Origin: Xanthobacteraceae bacterium
Lineage (GTDB): Bacteria; Pseudomonadota; Alphaproteobacteria; Rhizobiales; Xanthobacteraceae
Assembly: GCA_030037885.1 (NCBI GenBank)
Contig: JASHPU010000116.1
Span: forward strand, 1-56,464
Direction of reading: 5' to 3'
DNA length: 56,464 nt
Position numbers and translations under genes: made by a program. Below the pieces are notes generated by a model. It had not been told where the DNA came from. It did no database searches and saw nothing but the letters and a program-made list of their open reading frames with translations. Of this stretch, positions 51,346 to 56,464 are shown piece by piece (position 1 is the first letter of the stretch; each line of letters opens with the position of its first letter).

Positions 51346-53619
51346 TCAGTGACGGCCGCGCGATTGCCGGCCGCGGCCGAATTTCTGCTGCGCCTGCGCC
51401 TCGTGTCCAGTCCGGCGGGGCTGCGTCGATGCATCGCGCACCAGCCGAAAACGCAACGCACCGGCGACCGGCGCCGCCTCGACGAGCTCGACCGTGACCG
51501 GATCGCCGAGGCGGTGGGTCTGCGACCTGCCGACAAACGCGCGTCCGGCTTCGTGGAAGCGAAAATACTCGTCGCCGATCGAGCGCGCTGGAATAAAGCC
51601 GTCGGCGCCGGTCTCGTCGAGTTCGACAAACAGACCGGCGCGCGTAACGCCGGAAATATGGCCATCGAATACCGCGCCGACCCGGTCGGCCAAAAAGTGC
51701 GCGATCAGCCGGTCGGCGGTCTCGCGCTCCGCCTTCATGGCGCGGCGCTCGGTCGCCGAAATGTTGGCGGCGATTTCGGCAAGCTCGGCCGCAGTCACGC
51801 TCTCGGGCAGCCCGTCGCCGCCGAGCTTGAGCGCGCGAATGAGCGCGCGATGCACGACAAGATCGGCATAGCGCCGGATCGCCGAGGTGAAATGGGCGTA
51901 ACGGCGCAGGTTGAGGCCGAAATGGCCGAAATTATCCGACGAATATTCCGCCTGCGCCTGGCTGCGCAGCACCACTTCATTGACCAGGCGTTCGACGTCG
52001 CGCCCCTTTACGCGGGCCAGAATGCGATTGAACGCATCGGGGCGGAGCGCGCCGCCTTTCGGCAGCGCAATGTCGAGCGTCGCCAAAAACTCGCGCAGCG
52101 CATTGAGCTTTTCGGGCGCCGGGTCATCGTGCACGCGGTAGATCAGCGGCACCCGCGCGCGCGCGCAGCTTTCCGCTGCCGCCACGTTGGCGAGGATCAT
52201 GAATTCCTCGATCAGCCGATGCGATTCCAGCTGCTGCGGGACGATCAGCCGGTCGACGGTGCCGTCCGATTTGAGCACGATCTTGCGCTCGGGAATATCG
52301 AGGTCGAGCGGCTCGCGTTCATCGCGGGCGCGGAGCACGGCACGGTACGCGGCATAGAGCGGCTCGATCACGGCTTGCGCGATCGGCGCGGTGATCTCGT
52401 CGGTGCGGCCGGACACCGCGAGCTGCGCCTGTTCGTAGTGCAGCCGTGCTGTCGACCGGATCAGCACGCGGTGAAAGCTGTGGGCGCGCTTGCGGCCGTC
52501 GGCGCCGACGATCATGCGCACCGCAAGCGCCGGGCGGTCCTCGCTCGGACGCAGCGAGCATAGGTCATTGGAGATGCGCTCGGGCAGCATCGGCACGACG
52601 CGGTCGGGGAAATACACCGAGTTGCCGCGTTCGGCGGCGGCGCGGTCGAGCGCCGAGCCGGGCCGCACGTACTGCGCCACGTCGGCGATGGCGACGGTGA
52701 CGACGTGGCCGCCCGCGTTGCGCGGATCGGCATCGGGCGCCGCATGCACGGCGTCGTCGTGGTCCTTGGCGTCCGGCGGATCAATGGTGACGAACGGTAT
52801 AGCGCGCCAATCCTCACGCCCGGTGAGCGTTGCCGGCCGCGCCGCCGCAGTTTCGGCAAGCGCCGCGGGCGAAAATTCCTGCGGGATGCCGTGGGCGTGG
52901 ATGGCGATCAGGCTGACCGCCCGCTCGCTCTTGATCGAGCCGAGCCGCTCGACAACGGAGCCGGATGGCAGACCGACTCGTCCGTGGCGCACGACGTCAA
53001 CGGAGACGAGATCGCCGTCTAACGCCGAAGCCGTTGCGCCGACGGGAATCGCCAGTTCGCGGCCGAGCTGTTTCTTGTCGATCGGCACGAGCCGGCCGCC
53101 GCCGTTTGGCAGGCCGCGAAAGATGCCGAGCACGCGATGCTTGGCGCGGTCGATGAGTTTGATGACGCGCCCGGTCGTCTCCTCCGCCCCGGCGCGCTCG
53201 ATGCGGATAAGCGCGCGGTCGCCGACGCCGGCGGCTTCGCTGGGCCGGACACGGCGCGGCGTGATGATGCGGATGACCGGCGCCGTGCCGTGGGCCTCTT
53301 CGTCCCATTCGGTCGGCCGCGCCAAAAACTCGCCGTCGCTGTCGCGACCGGTGACATCGGCCACCACGACCGCGGGCAGCGTCCCGGCGCGATGCAGCAT
53401 CTTGCGGCGGCGCTCGATGTGGCCTTCGTCAGTGAGCTCGCGCAGCATGCGCTTGAGCGCGGCGCGATCGGCGTTCTTGGCGCCGAAGGCGCGGGCAACC
53501 TCGCGGGTGCCGACTTTGCCGCTCTTGTCACGCACGAACGCAAGCAGCTCGTCGCGCGAGGGCAGCGCTCGCTTTGCCCCGCCCGCCGGCTGAGCCCTGC
53601 GCGCGGCGCTCATCGCCAT
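51346..53619 (-). CDS. rnr: ribonuclease R (RNB family exoribonuclease)
   Basis: A 757-residue 3'-5' exoribonuclease. A winged-helix N-terminus (FVRDKSGKVGTREVARAFGA) precedes two cold-shock domains. The RNB catalytic domain has TIDPPDAKDHDDAVHA with the active-site Asp cluster. A C-terminal S1 domain (VFDGHISGVTRAGLFVELDE) and a basic tail (QKFGRGRQSRGRH) follow. It degrades structured RNA. It is 33 bp downstream of topA, the normal order in this group, and probably co-transcribed. Confidence 0.96.
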   Translation of the reverse strand: MAMSAARRAQPAGGAKRALPSRDELLAFVRDKSGKVGTREVARAFGAKNADRAALKRMLRELTDEGHIERRRKMLHRAGTLPAVVVADVTGRDSDGEFLARPTEWDEEAHGTAPVIRIITPRRVRPSEAAGVGDRALIRIERAGAEETTGRVIKLIDRAKHRVLGIFRGLPNGGGRLVPIDKKQLGRELAIPVGATASALDGDLVSVDVVRHGRVGLPSGSVVERLGSIKSERAVSLIAIHAHGIPQEFSPAALAETAAARPATLTGREDWRAIPFVTIDPPDAKDHDDAVHAAPDADPRNAGGHVVTVAIADVAQYVRPGSALDRAAAERGNSVYFPDRVVPMLPERISNDLCSLRPSEDRPALAVRMIVGADGRKRAHSFHRVLIRSTARLHYEQAQLAVSGRTDEITAPIAQAVIEPLYAAYRAVLRARDEREPLDLDIPERKIVLKSDGTVDRLIVPQQLESHRLIEEFMILANVAAAESCARARVPLIYRVHDDPAPEKLNALREFLATLDIALPKGGALRPDAFNRILARVKGRDVERLVNEVVLRSQAQAEYSSDNFGHFGLNLRRYAHFTSAIRRYADLVVHRALIRALKLGGDGLPESVTAAELAEIAANISATERRAMKAERETADRLIAHFLADRVGAVFDGHISGVTRAGLFVELDETGADGFIPARSIGDEYFRFHEAGRAFVGRSQTHRLGDPVTVELVEAAPVAGALRFRLVRDASTQPRRTGHEAQAQQKFGRGRQSRGRH

Positions 53620-53652
53620 GAACTTTGGCGGCGTGAACGATATGGGTGCAAA

Positions 53653-56331
53653 TTATTCGGCAGCTTGCGTCGTCCCGCGCGCCGGTTTTTTGTTGCCGGC
53701 TGCCGCGGGCCCCTTCGGTGCATTGGCTTTTGCCTTGGCGGTGGACCGGGTGCTCGGCCGCGCCGTTGTGGATGCAGGGCGTGCGCTCTGGCGCCGCCGC
53801 TCGCGCGGAGGAGCCGCGCCGCGCTCGGCACGCGCGTCGAGGAGCGCGACCGCCTCATCGAGCGTGACCGTCTCCAGCGTCTTATCGCGCGGCAAGGTGG
53901 CATTGACGCCGGCGTGGCTGACATAGGGACCGTAGCGGCCGCTCTTGGCGAGGATCGGCCCGCCCTTGGTTGGATGATCGCCGAGCGGGCGACCGGGATC
54001 AGCGCCGAAGCGACGGGAACGCGGGCCGCGCGCCACTTTTTCGGCGAGCAGCGTCACCGCGCGATTGAGCCCGATCGTGAACACCTCGTCGGCGGATTCG
54101 AGGTTGGCGTAGATCTTGCCGTGCTGCACGTAAGGCCCGAAGCGGCCGACGCCGGCGCGGATCGGCTCGCCGTCCTCGGGATGCCGGCCGACCTCGCGCG
54201 GCAGCGACAACAGCGCCAGCGCCTTTTTCAGGTCGACATCGTCCGGTGACGTGCCTTTCGGCAGACCGGCGCGCTTCGGTTTTTCGCCGTCCACGCCCTC
54301 GCCAAGCTGCACGTAGGGACCGAAACGGCCGCTGCGCAGCGTCACTTCGAGCTCGCTCTCCGGATCGACGCCGAGCACTTTCGTGCCGATCTCGGCCGCG
54401 CCGTCGCCGGCCGCCGACAGCGGCCTGATGTAGCGGCATTCCGGATAGTTCGAGCAGCCGATGAAGGCGCCGTATTTGGAGAGTTTCAGCGTCAGCCGGC
54501 CGCCGGAGCAATTCGGACACTGCCGCGGATCGCTGCCGTCGGCGCGCGGCGGAAACAGATGCGGCGCCAAGAGCGCATCCAGCGCATCGATGACTTCAGA
54601 GATTTTCAAGTCTTTGGTGTCGTCGATTGCGCCAATAAAGTCGCGCCAGAAATCGCGCAGCACTTCGCGCCAGGCAATTTCATTGTTGGAGATGAGATCG
54701 AGCTGCTCTTCGAGGCCGGCAGTAAAGTCGTACTCGACGTATTTGGCAAAAAAGCTTTCCAGGAACGCCACGACGATGCGGCCGCGGTCCTCCGGATAGA
54801 GCCGGCGCTTGTCGAGCCGGACGTATTTGCGGTCCTTGAGGAGCTGCAGGATCGACGCGTAGGTCGAGGGCCGGCCGATGCCGAGCTCTTCCAGGCGCTT
54901 GACCAGCGACGCTTCGGAATAGCGCGGCGGCGGCTCGGTGAAATGCTGCTCGGCGGCGATCGCGCGCTTGGTGAGGCGCTCGCCTGCGCTCATTTCCGGC
55001 AGACGGCGCGAATCCTCATCCTCCGGATCCTCGTCGCGGCCTTCCTGATAGAGCGTGAGGAAGCCGTCGAACTTGATCACCGTGCCGGTTGAGCGCAGAT
55101 CGAGCAGGCGGGCAGCGACCTTGGCGGCGATGTCGGCGGTGGTGCGCTCGAGCTCGGCCGACTCCATCTGGCTCGCCACCGTGCGCAGCCAGATCAATTC
55201 GTAAAGCTTGGCCTGATCGGCATCGAGGTGACGCTTGACGTCGCGCGGCCGGCGCGAGAGGTCGGTCGGCCGGATCGCTTCGTGGGCTTCCTGGGCGTTC
55301 TTGGCCTTGGCCTCATAGCGGCGCGGCGCGGCCGGCACATAGCGTGCGCCGTAATCGCTCCCGATGAGCCGGCGCGCGGCCGCAACCGCTTCGGCGGCAA
55401 TCTGCACGCCGTCGGTTCGCATATAGGTGATCAGCCCGACGGACTCGCCGCCGATGTCGATGCCTTCGTAGAGTCGCTGCGCCACGCGCATCGTATGGGC
55501 CGGGGCGAAGCCGAGCTTGCGGCTTGCTTCCTGTTGCAAGGTCGAAGTGGTGAAGGGCGGCTGCGGATGGCGCTTGAGCGGCTTCGCTTCGACGGCGGCC
55601 ACCGTGAACGCCGCGCTCTCCAGCGCGTGCTTGAAGGCTTCGGCCTCGGCGCCCGAGCCGATATCGAGGCGTTGCAATTTTTTGCCGTCGGCACCGACGA
55701 GCCGCGCTTCGAAGGTCTCCCGGCGCGGCGTCGCCAGCGTGGCGACGATCGACCAATATTCCTGGCGGACGAATCTTTCGATTTCGAGCTCGCGGTCGCA
55801 GACGAGCCGCAACGCCACCGATTGCACCCGCCCCGCCGAGCGCGCACCCGGCAGCTTGCGCCAGAGCACCGGCGACAAGGTAAAGCCGACGAGATAGTCG
55901 AGCGCGCGGCGGGCGAGATAGGCGTCGACCAGAGCCTGGTCGATGCCGCGCGGATTCTTCATCGCTTCGGTCACCGCCTGCTTGGTGATGGCGTTGAAGA
56001 CGACGCGCTGGATGTCCTGTCCGTTGAGGGCCTTCTTGTCCTTGAGCACTTGCAGGACGTGCCAGGAGATCGCCTCGCCTTCGCGGTCCGGGTCGGTGGC
56101 GAGGATGAGCCGGTCGGCGCCCTTGACCGCCTGGGCGATGTCGTTGAGGCGCTTTTGCGCCTTGGGATCGACCTCCCAAAGCATGCGAAAATTGTGATCG
56201 GGATCGACCGAACCGCTCTTGGCCGGCAGGTCCCGGACATGGCCGAACGAGGCCAGAACCTCGTAGCCCCGGCCCAGATATTTATTGATCGTCTTCGCCT
56301 TGGCGGGCGATTCTACCAGTACGAGGTCCAT
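53653..56331 (-). CDS. topA: DNA topoisomerase I
   Basis: An 892-residue type IA topoisomerase. The Toprim domain opens MDLVLVESPAKAKTINKYLG with the catalytic Glu, and has LATDPDREGEAISWHV. The nucleophile is Tyr303 in GLITYMRTDG. A C4 zinc finger (CPNCSGGRLTLKLSKYGAFI, CSNYPEC) and four or so TopA C-terminal repeats (GRFGPYVQLGEGVDG, GRFGPYVQHGKIYANLE, GRYGPYVSHAG) follow. It ends in a basic Ala/Pro/Lys tail. It relaxes negative supercoils. ATG 56331 is the standard start. Confidence 0.97.
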   Translation of the reverse strand: MDLVLVESPAKAKTINKYLGRGYEVLASFGHVRDLPAKSGSVDPDHNFRMLWEVDPKAQKRLNDIAQAVKGADRLILATDPDREGEAISWHVLQVLKDKKALNGQDIQRVVFNAITKQAVTEAMKNPRGIDQALVDAYLARRALDYLVGFTLSPVLWRKLPGARSAGRVQSVALRLVCDRELEIERFVRQEYWSIVATLATPRRETFEARLVGADGKKLQRLDIGSGAEAEAFKHALESAAFTVAAVEAKPLKRHPQPPFTTSTLQQEASRKLGFAPAHTMRVAQRLYEGIDIGGESVGLITYMRTDGVQIAAEAVAAARRLIGSDYGARYVPAAPRRYEAKAKNAQEAHEAIRPTDLSRRPRDVKRHLDADQAKLYELIWLRTVASQMESAELERTTADIAAKVAARLLDLRSTGTVIKFDGFLTLYQEGRDEDPEDEDSRRLPEMSAGERLTKRAIAAEQHFTEPPPRYSEASLVKRLEELGIGRPSTYASILQLLKDRKYVRLDKRRLYPEDRGRIVVAFLESFFAKYVEYDFTAGLEEQLDLISNNEIAWREVLRDFWRDFIGAIDDTKDLKISEVIDALDALLAPHLFPPRADGSDPRQCPNCSGGRLTLKLSKYGAFIGCSNYPECRYIRPLSAAGDGAAEIGTKVLGVDPESELEVTLRSGRFGPYVQLGEGVDGEKPKRAGLPKGTSPDDVDLKKALALLSLPREVGRHPEDGEPIRAGVGRFGPYVQHGKIYANLESADEVFTIGLNRAVTLLAEKVARGPRSRRFGADPGRPLGDHPTKGGPILAKSGRYGPYVSHAGVNATLPRDKTLETVTLDEAVALLDARAERGAAPPRERRRQSARPASTTARPSTRSTAKAKANAPKGPAAAGNKKPARGTTQAAE

Positions 56332-56398
56332 GCTAACTCAATGATTCTACTTGGTTTCTGTCGCTATAGGGGGACAGGGCCTTAGCGGAGCCGCCGGG

Positions 56399-56427
56399 AA
56401 CATGGGTAATGCAATCCCGCCTGTCAA
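56399..56427 (-). promoter_or_regulatory. putative topA promoter
   Basis: On the minus strand TTGACA (56427-56422) and CATGTT (56404-56399) are separated by 17 bp. They lie about 70 bp upstream of the topA ATG. The -35 box is consensus; the -10 box is weak. The rest of 56332-56464 holds no gene. Confidence 0.4.
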
Positions 56428-56464
56428 ATCGTTATCGGGGGAACCCGGCTTCTGGGTGGCGGCG

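Noticed and set aside
42718-56331. Long antisense frames over topA, rnr, dinB and the FemAB-like gene
   Set aside because: High-GC shadow frames; the opposite strand encodes well-known proteins over the same bases.
1-56464. CRISPR arrays
   Set aside because: No regularly spaced repeats with unique spacers were seen; the only tandem repeats are the coding repeat at 3073 and the 16-bp doublet at 9906.

Overview
The window is GC-rich DNA of an alphaproteobacterium, most likely a member of the Hyphomicrobiales (Bradyrhizobium/Pseudolabrys-like). The evidence is the combination of divK-pleD, PopZ, EipB, DUF3572, a proteobacterial formate dehydrogenase cluster with DUF3305/DUF3306 accessory genes, and the topA-rnr-NUDIX-rpmG block. 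All calls come from reading the sequence; no database search was run.

Region 1 (1-6400): the 5' two thirds of an RND-type periplasmic adaptor, a divergent M24 peptidase, small exported or membrane proteins, a TPR-DUF4189 protein, and a decayed gene for an SMC/ABC-like ATPase joined to an S24-like domain. Region 2 (6500-19000): a respiratory formate dehydrogenase island. It encodes a WD40-cytochrome c, a large multi-[4Fe-4S] protein on the opposite strand, a lipoate/biotin ligase-like protein, DUF6352, DUF3305, DUF3306, an HTH-TorD fusion chaperone, a small Tat-signal protein, and the alpha, beta and gamma subunits. The alpha subunit has Cys (C197) where many homologues have selenocysteine. 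Region 3 (19000-20740): transposase scraps and a frameshifted exported-protein gene.

Region 4 (20740-35326): a 14.6-kb integrated element in the 3' end of tRNA-Asn. It is bounded by a perfect 45-bp direct repeat and carries a tyrosine integrase next to the left repeat. It encodes small regulators (AlpA-like, Zn ribbon) and several overlapping genes of unknown function. It also encodes exported proteins, one of them tail-fibre-like, and a tail assembly chaperone with a canonical -1 slippery heptamer. A tail-completion-like protein, a tape measure protein, HicAB and a highly structured RNA candidate follow. I see no capsid, portal, large terminase, tail tube or lysis gene. It is therefore a strongly reduced prophage, a satellite or a tail-only element, and is the most interesting part of the window.

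Region 5 (35550-38900): tRNA-Cys and a graveyard of broken genes (YihY/BrkB, asparagine synthase-like, glutamate 5-kinase-like, Lcl/DUF1566). Region 6 (38948-56464): ordinary chromosomal genes: pcm, tolC-like, popZ-like, HIT, a ridA-GDPD-FemAB-like operon, eipB, dinB, DUF3572, divK-pleD, rpmG, NUDIX, rnr and topA, with two palindromic intergenic repeats and one small-RNA candidate.
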